This document shows, piece by piece, positions 53,859 to 62,040 of a stretch of 64,000 nt of DNA. The stretch lies in the NCBI GenBank assembly GCA_963786495.1, contig CAWAZL010000010.1:205841-269840 (forward strand), given 5' to 3'. A program made the translations under genes and the position numbers. Under the pieces are notes generated by a model, which saw only the letters and a program-made list of their open reading frames with translations, searched no databases and was not told the origin of the DNA. Within the stretch, counting starts at the first letter, position 1. Every line of letters starts with the position of its first letter. Source of the stretch: JALZKA01 sp963786495. GTDB lineage: Bacteria > Actinomycetota > Thermoleophilia > Solirubrobacterales > 70-9.

Positions 53859-56465
53859 GTGATGACGTCTGCCGAAATCCGCGAGACGTACCTTGCCTTT
53901 TTCGAGGCTGAGGGCCACAAGCGCATGCCTTCCGCGTCCCTCGTGCCCGCGCCCGACGACACCTCGACGCTTCTGAACGTGGCGGGCATGCAGCCGTTCA
54001 AGCCCTATTTCCTGGAGCGCGAAGAGCCGCCGGCAAAGCGCCTCACTTCGTGCCAGCGCTGCTTTCGGACGCCGGACATCGAGGAGGTCGGCAATACCAA
54101 GCGCCACCTCACCTACTTCGAGATGCTCGGAAACTTCTCGTTCGGCGACTACTTCAAGCGCGAGGCGACGCGGTTCGGATGGGAGCTCTCGACGAACGGA
54201 TTCGGCTTCGACCCCGACCTGATCTGGGTCACCGTCTTCGGCGGCGACGAGGACCTCGGCCTCGGGCCGGACACCGAAGCTGTCGAGTTGTGGCGCGAGC
54301 TCGGCGTGCCCGAGGAGCGCATCGTCTATCTGCCGCGCTCCGAGAACTTCTGGCAGGCCGGCGCCACCGGGCCGTGCGGCCCCTGCTCGGAGATGTACAT
54401 CGACCGTGGTCCCGAGTACGGCTCGGACGATGATCGCCCGGGCGACGACACCGAGCGATATCTCGAGTACTGGAACCTCGTCTTCATGGCGAACGAGCTC
54501 CACGAAGACGGCTCGATCACCGACCTGCCGAACCAGAACATCGACACGGGGCTTGGCCTGGAGCGCATGGCGCTCATCCAGCAGAAGGCCGACTCCGTGT
54601 TCGACACCGATCTGTTTCGCCCGCTCATCGAGCTGGCCGAGGAGCTCTCGGGCCGCTCGTATGACTCCGACCCAAAGACGACGCGGGCAATGCGGATCCT
54701 GGCCGACCACTCGCGCGGGATGGTGAACCTGATGGCCGATGGGGTCGTGCCGTCCAACGAGGACCGCGGCTACGTGCTGCGGCGCGTAATGCGCCGCGCC
54801 ATCCAGCAGGGCGGCGCAATCGGGCTCGAGGCGCCGTATCTGGGCCGCTTCGCCGAGACAGCGATCGACACGCTCGGCGCGGTCGTGCCGCAGCTCGAGG
54901 CCGAGCGCCAGACGGTGCTCGGCTGGGTCGCCGCCGAAGAGGAAGGCTTTGGGCGGACGCTTCATCGCGGCTCGGAACTACTGCGACGGGTGATCGAGGA
55001 CGCCAAGGCCGCCGGCGCCCGAGAGGTGGACGCAGAAGAAGCGTTCAAGCTCCACGACACCTACGGCTTTCCCTTCGAGGTGACCCAGGAGCTCCTGGCG
55101 GAGGAGGGGCTGGAGGTTTCCGCTGCCGGATTTGAGGAGCACATGACACGCCAGCGCGACCGCGCTCGCGCAAGCGGGCGCTCGCAGGACGGCGACGCCG
55201 GCCGAGAGGGAGCGCTCGAGTTCGCGCGCAGTGCCCCGCCGACGGACTTCGTCGGCTTCGAGCGGCTGAGCGCCGAAACCAGCGTTGCGGCGGCCGACGG
55301 CCCGCTCGTGAAGCTGGAGGAGAGCCCCTTCTACCCCGAGGGCGGCGGCCAGGTGTCCGATAGCGGCATCCTGCGCTGGGAAGGCGGGGAGATCGAGGTT
55401 GCCGACGTCGTGCGCGCAGGCGACGATCAGGCGTTGGTGCTGGGCTCGGACGGGCTCGAGGCGGGAGTAAGGGTCGAGGCCGAGGTCGACCGCGACACCC
55501 GCCATCGCACGATGCGCAACCACACCGCGACGCACCTCCTGCACGCGGCGCTCCGTGAGCGCCTGGGGGCTCATGTGCATCAGGCCGGCTCGGCCGTGCG
55601 CCCCGACAAGCTCCGCTTCGACTTCACGCACGGCCAGCCGCTCTCGCCCGAGGAGGTGCGGGACGTCGAGGACGTCGTGAACGACTGGGTAAAGGCAAGC
55701 CGCCCGGTCCGAGCGATGGAGATGGAGCAAAAGGAGGCGCTCGCGCTGGGCGCGATGGCGCTCTTCGGCGAGAAGTACGGCGACTGGGTGCGGATGGTCG
55801 AGATCGACAGCGTCTCGCGCGAACTCTGCGGAGGCACGCACGTCGCCTCGAGCGCCGAGTGCGGCATCTTCGCGATCGTCCAAGAAACTTCGAGCGCCGC
55901 CAACGTTCGCAGGATCGAGGCGCTAACAGGACCGGCCGCGATCGACTGGTTCCGGGAGCGCAGCTTGGCTCTCGACCGTGCCGGCGCGCTCCTGGGTTCT
56001 GAGCAGGATCCCGTCGCGGCGGCCGAGCGCGCCGCGGAACGCCTTTCCGAGCTCGAGAAGACGGTCGCGAAGGCCGGACGCGAGGCAGCGGGCCACGAGG
56101 CCGACGAGCTCGCATCCGCGGCCGAGGACATCGGCGGCATCCGTGTGGTCGTCGCGGAGAGCGCCGTAACCGACGGCAAGGCATTGATGGAGCTGGGCTC
56201 GCGAGTCCGCGACAAGCTGGGTGACGCGGTGGTCGTCTTGGGAGCGCCGGCAGACGGAAAGGTCGCGCTTGTTGCTGTCGCAAGCCCGAGCGCGATCGAG
56301 CGTGGCATTTCGGCTGCTGCGATTGTTCGCGAAGCCGCCCCAATCGTCGGGGGCGGGGGCGGAGGCCGTGACGAGGCCGCGCAGGCGGGCGGCCGCGACC
56401 CGGCCAAGCTCTCAGAAGCGCTCGAAGCCGCTCGGACCGCGATTCGTTCCGCGCTCGGCGGCTGA
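53859..56465 (+). CDS. alaS: Alanyl-tRNA synthetase
   Basis: An 868-residue class II synthetase: catalytic domain from IRETYLAFFEAEGHKR with CQRCFRTPDIEEVG and FEMLGNFSFGDYFK; tRNA-recognition helices; the editing domain with HTATHLLHAAL (HxxxH) and CGGTHVAS (zinc-binding Cys/His); and a C-terminal DHHA1 domain with GGGGGGRDEAAQAGG. It charges tRNA-Ala and edits Ser/Gly mischarging. GTG 53859 and ATG 53862 are both possible. First gene of alaS-ruvX-mltG-aroE. Confidence 0.96.
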   Translation: MMTSAEIRETYLAFFEAEGHKRMPSASLVPAPDDTSTLLNVAGMQPFKPYFLEREEPPAKRLTSCQRCFRTPDIEEVGNTKRHLTYFEMLGNFSFGDYFKREATRFGWELSTNGFGFDPDLIWVTVFGGDEDLGLGPDTEAVELWRELGVPEERIVYLPRSENFWQAGATGPCGPCSEMYIDRGPEYGSDDDRPGDDTERYLEYWNLVFMANELHEDGSITDLPNQNIDTGLGLERMALIQQKADSVFDTDLFRPLIELAEELSGRSYDSDPKTTRAMRILADHSRGMVNLMADGVVPSNEDRGYVLRRVMRRAIQQGGAIGLEAPYLGRFAETAIDTLGAVVPQLEAERQTVLGWVAAEEEGFGRTLHRGSELLRRVIEDAKAAGAREVDAEEAFKLHDTYGFPFEVTQELLAEEGLEVSAAGFEEHMTRQRDRARASGRSQDGDAGREGALEFARSAPPTDFVGFERLSAETSVAAADGPLVKLEESPFYPEGGGQVSDSGILRWEGGEIEVADVVRAGDDQALVLGSDGLEAGVRVEAEVDRDTRHRTMRNHTATHLLHAALRERLGAHVHQAGSAVRPDKLRFDFTHGQPLSPEEVRDVEDVVNDWVKASRPVRAMEMEQKEALALGAMALFGEKYGDWVRMVEIDSVSRELCGGTHVASSAECGIFAIVQETSSAANVRRIEALTGPAAIDWFRERSLALDRAGALLGSEQDPVAAAERAAERLSELEKTVAKAGREAAGHEADELASAAEDIGGIRVVVAESAVTDGKALMELGSRVRDKLGDAVVVLGAPADGKVALVAVASPSAIERGISAAAIVREAAPIVGGGGGGRDEAAQAGGRDPAKLSEALEAARTAIRSALGG

Positions 56466-56471
56466 GCGACC

Positions 56472-56882
56472 ATGCGAATCCTTGCGCTCGACCATGGTGA
56501 AGCCCGTGTGGGCGCGGCCACTTGCGATCCGACTGAGACGATCGCGAGCCCGGCTGGAGTGCTCGGGCCCGATCCGGCCGAGGTCGAGGACTTGGTCGTG
56601 TCGGTGGGCGCTGAGCTAGTCGTTGTCGGCCTTCCCCTGACCCTCTCGGGCGAGGCGGGGCCGCAGGCCGAAAGCGCTCGCGCCTACGCCGCACAGCTAG
56701 AACAGCTGCTGGAAATCCCGGTCACGACCTACGACGAGCGCCTGACGACGCGAATGGCTACCTCGAGCGCACGCTCCGGGGCGGGCGCGCCAAGTGATGC
56801 GCTGGCGGCCGCCCATCTGCTTGAGTCATTCCTCCAGCACCGCGCGGGACCGGGTTCCCAGCCGGGTGATGGAACCCCATGA
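56472..56882 (+). CDS. ruvX: Putative Holliday junction resolvase RuvX (YqgF)
   Basis: A 136-residue RNase H-fold nuclease: ILALDHGEARVGAA (first catalytic Asp7), VVGLPLTLSGEAGPQA, TYDERLTT (Glu/Asp region) and SDALAAAHLLESFL (last Asp). Linked with 16S rRNA 5' maturation or junction resolution. It starts 6 bases after the alaS stop; its end overlaps mltG by 4 bases. Confidence 0.9.
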   Translation: MRILALDHGEARVGAATCDPTETIASPAGVLGPDPAEVEDLVVSVGAELVVVGLPLTLSGEAGPQAESARAYAAQLEQLLEIPVTTYDERLTTRMATSSARSGAGAPSDALAAAHLLESFLQHRAGPGSQPGDGTP

Positions 56883-58036
56883 GCGACTGGCGGGATCCCT
56901 TTGCAGACGACGAAGCTGCGCGCGAGCGCGAAGCTCGCCGCGCCGAGCGCGAAGCCCGGCGCCGCGGCGAGGAGACGCGCGAATCGCTGGGGGAGCGCGT
57001 ACGCGGCTTCGACGGCGAGGAGGCAACGCCGTCCCCCACTGCTGCGAGTCCTGTCCCGCCCCCCGAGGCCCAGCCGCAGGAACCACCTCCGGCCGAGGTG
57101 CCGCCGACGCGGGTTGAGGCGCCGCCCACCCAGGTCCAGCCTGCGGCGCCGCCGCCACCGCCGCGACGGCCTACGTCGGGAGCCGTTCACCGCCGGCGAA
57201 TCTTTGCCTTGATCGGCCTGGGCCTGCTGATCGTCGCCGTCGCCGTGATCGGCACGATCATCAGCCGGAGTGGCAATTCGGACTCTGAGGGCACCGGCGT
57301 CCCTCAGGCCAAAAAGACGATCGAGGTGGTTGTGCCCGAGGGGTACGACCGGACACAGATTGCGGAAGTCGCGAAGAAGGCGGGCCTCAAGGGCGATTAT
57401 TTGAAGGCGACGGAATCGTTCAAGGGCTTCGACCTGGCGGAGTACGGCGCCCAGGATGCCCAGAACCTCGAGGGGTTCCTGTTTCCGGCCACATACGAGC
57501 TCTTCAAGGGTGCGAAGGTAGAGGAGCTCGTGTCCAAGCAGCTCGAGGCCTTCGAGACGAACGCTTCCGACATCGACCTCGAAGGGGCGGCCAAGGAGCA
57601 GGGCAGGACCCAGTACGACCTGGTCAACATCGCCGCGATGGTCGAGCGCGAGATCGCAGTCCCCGAGGAGCGCGAGCTCGCCGCGTCCGTGATCAACAAC
57701 CGGCTTGAGGCAGGCAACCCGCTGGGAATCGACGCCACGATTCGCTACGAGGACCAGAACTACTCGGGCCAGCTCGTGCTCTCGCGCCTCGAGGAGGACA
57801 CGCCGTACAACACTCGCACGAACGCAGGCCTCCCGCCGGGCCCGATCGGCAACCCCGGGCTCGCGTCGCTCGAGGCTGCGGCGAACCCGGCGGACTCGGA
57901 CTTCTTCTTCTTCGTGGTCAAGCCCGGCTCATGCAACGAGCACACCTTCGTCGAGACCGAGGAAGAGTTCGCCGCCGCGGAGGCCGAGTACCAAGCGGCG
58001 CTCCAGGCCCAAGGCGGCTCCCCAACAGACTGCTGA
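56879..58036 (+). CDS. mltG: Endolytic murein transglycosylase MltG
   Basis: A 385-residue membrane-anchored protein. A charged Arg/Glu cytoplasmic N-terminus with a Pro-rich stretch (about 1-100), one membrane helix (RIFALIGLGLLIVAVAVIG, about 105-123), a LysM-like unit (VVPEGYDRTQIAEVAKKAGL) and the YceG catalytic domain with NIAAMVEREIAVPEER (catalytic Glu), INNRLEAGNPLGIDATIRY, and PGPIGNPGLASLEAA with FFFVVKPG. It cuts nascent glycan strands to release peptidoglycan chains. ATG overlaps ruvX. Confidence 0.93.
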   Translation: MSDWRDPFADDEAAREREARRAEREARRRGEETRESLGERVRGFDGEEATPSPTAASPVPPPEAQPQEPPPAEVPPTRVEAPPTQVQPAAPPPPPRRPTSGAVHRRRIFALIGLGLLIVAVAVIGTIISRSGNSDSEGTGVPQAKKTIEVVVPEGYDRTQIAEVAKKAGLKGDYLKATESFKGFDLAEYGAQDAQNLEGFLFPATYELFKGAKVEELVSKQLEAFETNASDIDLEGAAKEQGRTQYDLVNIAAMVEREIAVPEERELAASVINNRLEAGNPLGIDATIRYEDQNYSGQLVLSRLEEDTPYNTRTNAGLPPGPIGNPGLASLEAAANPADSDFFFFVVKPGSCNEHTFVETEEEFAAAEAEYQAALQAQGGSPTDC

Positions 58037-58058
58037 GCGCAAATGCGCAACGGCACAA

Positions 58059-58082
58059 GGGTCTGACCCCGGGTCTGACCCC
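58059..58082. repeat. Tandem GGGTCTGACCCC repeat
   Basis: Two exact 12-base copies of GGGTCTGACCCC in direct tandem between mltG and aroE. Each unit is nearly its own reverse complement, so it can fold. The same unit forms the inner hairpin at 24762-24786. A small GCGC-AAAT-GCGC hairpin (58037-58048) precedes it right after the mltG stop. Confidence 0.75.
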
Positions 58083-58097
58083 TCCCAACTTTCTCCC

Positions 58098-58103
58098 TAC
58101 TCT
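58098..58103 (+). promoter_or_regulatory. Leaderless-type -10 box (TACTCT)
   Basis: TACTCT ends 6 bases before ATG 58110, so aroE and the pil genes can be transcribed separately from mltG. Confidence 0.5.
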
Positions 58104-58109
58104 CAAGCG

Positions 58110-58922
58110 ATGCCTCGGCTCGCGGTTCTCGGCCAACCCGTCTCGCATTCGCGGTCGCCTGCGATGCAATCGGCTGCTCTGGCCGAGATGGGGCTGGGGG
58201 ATTGGTCCTATGAGGCGATCGAGGTCTCGCCGGGAGATTTCGAAGCGTTAGCGAGGTCGCTGCCAGGACAAGGCTTTGCGGGCGTGAACGTGACAGTCCC
58301 GCACAAAGTTGCCGCTCTTGCGGTCGCCGACGACGCGTCCGACGCGGCGCGCGAGATCGGCGCCGCGAACACCCTGACCTTCGAGAACGGGCATATCCGA
58401 GCCGAAAACACCGATGCGACCGCGATCGTCGATGCCCTGCCGAGCACGCCCGACGGCAAGAGCGCGCTTGTGATGGGTGCGGGTGGGTCCGCCAGGGCGG
58501 CCGTCTGGGCGCTCAGGCAGGCGGGCGCGACCGTCAACGTCTGGAACCGCACGCATGAAAAGGCCGAGGCGCTTGCCGCAGAGATGGGCGTGGGGCTCGA
58601 AACGGCCGGCTTTCAGATCCTCGTAAACGCGACGACGGTCGGGCTTGCGGGCGCCAATGAGGGGCAACCCCTAGCCGAACGTGGGGAGCCCGATCTCAAG
58701 CCATTTTCAGTCCTGGCCGATGGTCTCAAGGCAGAGGTGGTGATGGATTTGGTCTATGGATCACACGACACTGATCTGATCGTGGCTGCTCAGGCGGCAG
58801 GCGCGACAACGGTCGACGGCCTCGAAATCCTCGCCAGGCAGGGCGCGGCCTCGCTTCGCATCTGGACCGGCGCCGAGCCGCCCCTGGACACCATGCGCCG
58901 CGCGGCACGGGGTGCGCCATGA
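58110..58922 (+). CDS. aroE: Shikimate dehydrogenase
   Basis: A 270-residue NADP-dependent enzyme: LAVLGQPVSHSRSPAMQS, VNVTVPHK with the catalytic Lys, AENTDATAIV with the catalytic Asp, the dinucleotide motif VMGAGGSARAAVWAL and ILARQGAASLRIWTG near the end. It reduces 3-dehydroshikimate in aromatic amino acid synthesis. ATG 58110 is confirmed by the TACTCT box and the family start. The end overlaps the pilB N-terminal frame by 4 bases (ATGA). Confidence 0.94.
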   Translation: MPRLAVLGQPVSHSRSPAMQSAALAEMGLGDWSYEAIEVSPGDFEALARSLPGQGFAGVNVTVPHKVAALAVADDASDAAREIGAANTLTFENGHIRAENTDATAIVDALPSTPDGKSALVMGAGGSARAAVWALRQAGATVNVWNRTHEKAEALAAEMGVGLETAGFQILVNATTVGLAGANEGQPLAERGEPDLKPFSVLADGLKAEVVMDLVYGSHDTDLIVAAQAAGATTVDGLEILARQGAASLRIWTGAEPPLDTMRRAARGAP

Positions 58923-59248
58923 CCGAACGCCCCGATTACCTGAAGCCTGTGCCCGACACCGTCCCCGACACGGACGGCGCCACAGCGCTAGCGCATCAGC
59001 CTGAGGAGGCGCCGGTACCGGAGCCACCCGTCGAGGAATCACCCGTCGAGGAATCACCCGTCGTCCAGGAAGCTCCCGGTCAGAAGACGCCGGCTCCGAA
59101 GGCACCAGGTCCAACAGGCGCCTGCGGCCTCGCCCGGAATCCTGGGCTTGACGCCGCCGCTTGGCAAGGGCCATTCGGGAATGTTCATCACCGACGTGCT
59201 GGTCGAGCTCGGCTTCGTCGACAAGGAGCGTGCCCAGCTTGCCGTTGA
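58919..59248 (+). pseudogene. Displaced N-terminal segment of PilB (first frame)
   Basis: ATG 58919 overlaps the aroE stop and opens a frame of acidic, Pro-rich sequence with a repeated EESPVEESPV unit, a typical PilB N-terminal linker. After about residue 65 (KAPGPTG) the frame turns into nonsense Arg-rich translation, while the next frame reads QAPAASPGILGLTPPLGKG and runs into PilB. So one extra base lies around 59110-59130. I treat this as the front of pilB (repaired length 638) and not as an independent gene. Confidence 0.65.
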
Positions 59249-60836
59249 CGAGGCACGCGGCGCCGGCCGCACTCCCGAGTCGATCCTCGTCGAGCAGAAG
59301 GTGATCGACTCCAGCCAGCTCTCGCGGGCGGTGGCCGAGCGCTACGGCCTGTACCACCTCGATCTGAACACCTACAAGGTGGACATGGGCGCGTCGAACC
59401 TGATCTCGCCCGCCGCGGCGCGCCGTTATAACGCCGTGCCCGTGGGCTTTATGCCCGACGACACGGTGCTGCTCGCGATGTCGGACCCGTCCGACGTGAT
59501 CGCGATCGACGACGTCCAGATGATCACCGGCTCGATCTGCCGCGTCGCCGTCGCGGGGCCGGAGGACATCGAGGCTCTGATCCGCCGCCTCAACACGCTG
59601 GATTCCGCGGTCACCGAGGCCGTCGAGGAAGAGGAGGAACTAGAGGGCGCCGACGCGATCACGGACCTCCGCGAGTCCGCCGACGATGCGCCCGTCATCA
59701 AGCTCGTCTACTCGATCCTGGGGCAGGCGACGAACGACGGCGCCTCCGACGTGCACTTCGAGCCGCAGGACGGCGAGATGCGTGTCCGCTTCCGAGTTGA
59801 CGGCGTTCTGATCGAAGCCGCGCGGGTGCCCAAGCGCATGGTCGCGGGCGTCATCTCGCGCATCAAGATCATGAGCGACATGGACATCGCCGAGAAGCGA
59901 GTCCCGCAGGACGGCCGCGTCTCCCTGAACGTCGAGGCGCGCAAGGTCGACCTCCGCATCACGACTCTTCCGACCTCGCGCGGAGAGGGCTGCACGATCC
60001 GCATCCTCGACACCGACCAGGCGATGCGCTCGCTCGACGACCTGGGCATGGACGGCGAGGGCCGACGGGTCTATGAGACCTCCTACCGCAAGCCCTACGG
60101 CGCGATCCTTGTCACCGGCCCGACCGGCTCGGGTAAGTCGACCTCGCTCTACGCGACGCTCAACGAGATCAACTCGGTCGAGAAGAAGATCATCACGATC
60201 GAGGACCCCGTCGAGTACCGCATGGACGGCATCAACCAGATGGGCGTTAACCGCCGGGCGGGCCTCACCTTCGCGGCGGGCCTCCGATCGATGCTCCGGG
60301 CAGACCCCGACGTGATCATGGTGGGTGAGATCCGCGACGGTGAGACGGCGCGCATCGCCATCGAGGCCGCGCTCACTGGCCACCTCGTGCTCACGACCCT
60401 CCACACGAACGACGCGCCGGGCGCCATCGTGCGCCTGCAGAAGATGGGCATCGAGAGCTTCTTGACTGCCTCGGCCGTCGACTGCGTGGTCGCCCAGCGC
60501 CTCGCGCGGAAGCTCTGCGACGTCTGCAAGAAGGCGGCCGTGATGCCCAAGAAGGCACTTGTCGACGCGGGTTACGACGTGGACGGCGACCTGACCGTTT
60601 TCGAGCCCGTCGGATGTGCGCGCTGCGTCGGCTCGGGCTACCGCGGCCGCATCGGCCTTTACTCGGTGATGGTCATGTCCGAGGCGCTCAAGGAGATGAC
60701 CGTCGCCGGTGCCACGGAGGCTGAGCTCACGGCCGTGGCGCGCCAAGAGGGCATGCTCACGCTGTCAGAAGATGGCCTGCGGAAGGTGCAAGCGGGCGTG
60801 ACTTCGATCGAGGAAGTCGCCCGAGTAGCACGCTAG
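59148..60836 (+). CDS. pilB: Type IV pilus assembly ATPase PilB (GspE/PulE family)
   Basis: The 562 residues from TTG 59148 contain the MshEN N-domain (about 12-150: FITDVLVELGFVDKERAQLA), the N2 domain (DGASDVHFEPQDGEMRVRFR), Walker A VTGPTGSGKSTSLYA, Asp box IITIEDPVEYR, Walker B ADPDVIMVGEIRD, His box LTTLHTNDAPGAI, and a four-Cys zinc site (CDVCKK and CARCVGSGYRG). It powers pilus extension. TTG 59148 is only where this frame first has a start codon; the sequence is in frame and coding further upstream, so the true start is 58919 through a frameshift. Confidence 0.93.
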   Translation: MTPPLGKGHSGMFITDVLVELGFVDKERAQLAVDEARGAGRTPESILVEQKVIDSSQLSRAVAERYGLYHLDLNTYKVDMGASNLISPAAARRYNAVPVGFMPDDTVLLAMSDPSDVIAIDDVQMITGSICRVAVAGPEDIEALIRRLNTLDSAVTEAVEEEEELEGADAITDLRESADDAPVIKLVYSILGQATNDGASDVHFEPQDGEMRVRFRVDGVLIEAARVPKRMVAGVISRIKIMSDMDIAEKRVPQDGRVSLNVEARKVDLRITTLPTSRGEGCTIRILDTDQAMRSLDDLGMDGEGRRVYETSYRKPYGAILVTGPTGSGKSTSLYATLNEINSVEKKIITIEDPVEYRMDGINQMGVNRRAGLTFAAGLRSMLRADPDVIMVGEIRDGETARIAIEAALTGHLVLTTLHTNDAPGAIVRLQKMGIESFLTASAVDCVVAQRLARKLCDVCKKAAVMPKKALVDAGYDVDGDLTVFEPVGCARCVGSGYRGRIGLYSVMVMSEALKEMTVAGATEAELTAVARQEGMLTLSEDGLRKVQAGVTSIEEVARVAR

Positions 60837-60897
60837 GCGTGGGTTTTAGCCGTCCCGGCTCTCAAGCCTGAGGCGTCACGCGCCGAAAGAGAACCTA

Positions 60898-62037
60898 ATG
60901 AGCCTCGACTTCGCAGCGGTCCTCAATCGAATGGTGGAGGTGAGGGCCTCCGACGTGCACCTCTCACCCGGCTTTGCGCCGGCCGTCCGCGTGCGCGGAA
61001 AGATCACCCCGCTGGACGACTATCCACCTCTGACGCCCCAGGACACGCGGGAGATCGTCTACTCGATCCTGAACGACTCGCAGCGCAAGGCTTTCGAGAA
61101 CAACCTCCAGCTCGACCTCGCTTACGCGATCCCGAACGTGGCCCGCTTCCGCGTCAACGTCTTCTTCCAGCGCGGGGCCATCTCGGCCGCCTTCCGCCAC
61201 ATCCCCGAGAAGATCGAGTCGCTAACGACCCTTGGCCTGCCGCAGGTGCTCGAGGAGTTCTGTCGCAAGCCCCGCGGGTTCGTCCTGGTCACCGGCCCGA
61301 CCGGCTCGGGCAAGTCGACCTCTCTCGCCTCGATGATCGACCTGATCAACGAGGAGCGCGAGGAGCACATCCTCACGATCGAGGACCCGATCGAGTTCCT
61401 CCACACGCACAAGAAGTGCATCGTGAACCAGCGCGAGGTCGGGTCAGACGCAACGGACTTCTCCAGCGCCCTCAAGTCGGCGCTCCGCGAGGACCCGGAC
61501 GTGATCCTCGTGGGCGAGATGCGCGACCTCGAGACCATCTCGACCGCGCTGACCGCGGCAGAGACCGGGCACCTTGTCTTCGCCACGCTCCACACGCAGT
61601 CGACCGCGCAGACCGTCGACCGCATCATCGACGTCTTCCCGCCCCACCAGCAGCAGCAGGTGCGCATGCAGCTTTCGATCGCCCTTCAGGGGATCGTCAC
61701 CCAGCAGCTTCTGCCGACCTCAGATGGCTCCGGCCGCGTCTGCGCCACGGAGGTGCTCGTTCCCAGCCCGGCGATCCGGAACCTGATCCGCGAGGGCAAG
61801 ACCCACCAGATCTACTCGGCGATCCAGACTTCGGGCTCGGTAGGCATGCAGACGATGGACTCGAACCTTGCGTCGCTTGTGCGGATGGGCAAGATCTCGC
61901 CGCAGATCGCGCTGCAGCGGGCATCCGTGCCCGAGGAGCTCAAGCGTCTCCTGGGCCCGATGCCCGGCGCCAACGGTCAGGTCGCCCCAGGCCACGCCCA
62001 TCAGCAGTCCGGCCCTCCAGTCCCGGCGGGAATCTGA
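60898..62037 (+). CDS. pilT: Type IV pilus retraction ATPase PilT
   Basis: A 379-residue ATPase: N-terminal PAS-like domain with RASDVHLSPG, Walker A VTGPTGSGKSTSLAS, Asp box ILTIEDPIEF, Walker B EDPDVILVGEMRD, His box FATLHTQSTAQTVDRI, and the retraction motif AIRNLIREGKTHQI, which separates PilT from PilB. It has no zinc Cys set. The C-terminus is Pro/Gly/His-rich. ATG 60898 follows the pilB stop by 61 bases, with GAGAACCTA upstream. Confidence 0.95.
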   Translation: MSLDFAAVLNRMVEVRASDVHLSPGFAPAVRVRGKITPLDDYPPLTPQDTREIVYSILNDSQRKAFENNLQLDLAYAIPNVARFRVNVFFQRGAISAAFRHIPEKIESLTTLGLPQVLEEFCRKPRGFVLVTGPTGSGKSTSLASMIDLINEEREEHILTIEDPIEFLHTHKKCIVNQREVGSDATDFSSALKSALREDPDVILVGEMRDLETISTALTAAETGHLVFATLHTQSTAQTVDRIIDVFPPHQQQQVRMQLSIALQGIVTQQLLPTSDGSGRVCATEVLVPSPAIRNLIREGKTHQIYSAIQTSGSVGMQTMDSNLASLVRMGKISPQIALQRASVPEELKRLLGPMPGANGQVAPGHAHQQSGPPVPAGI

Positions 62038-62040
62038 GCC

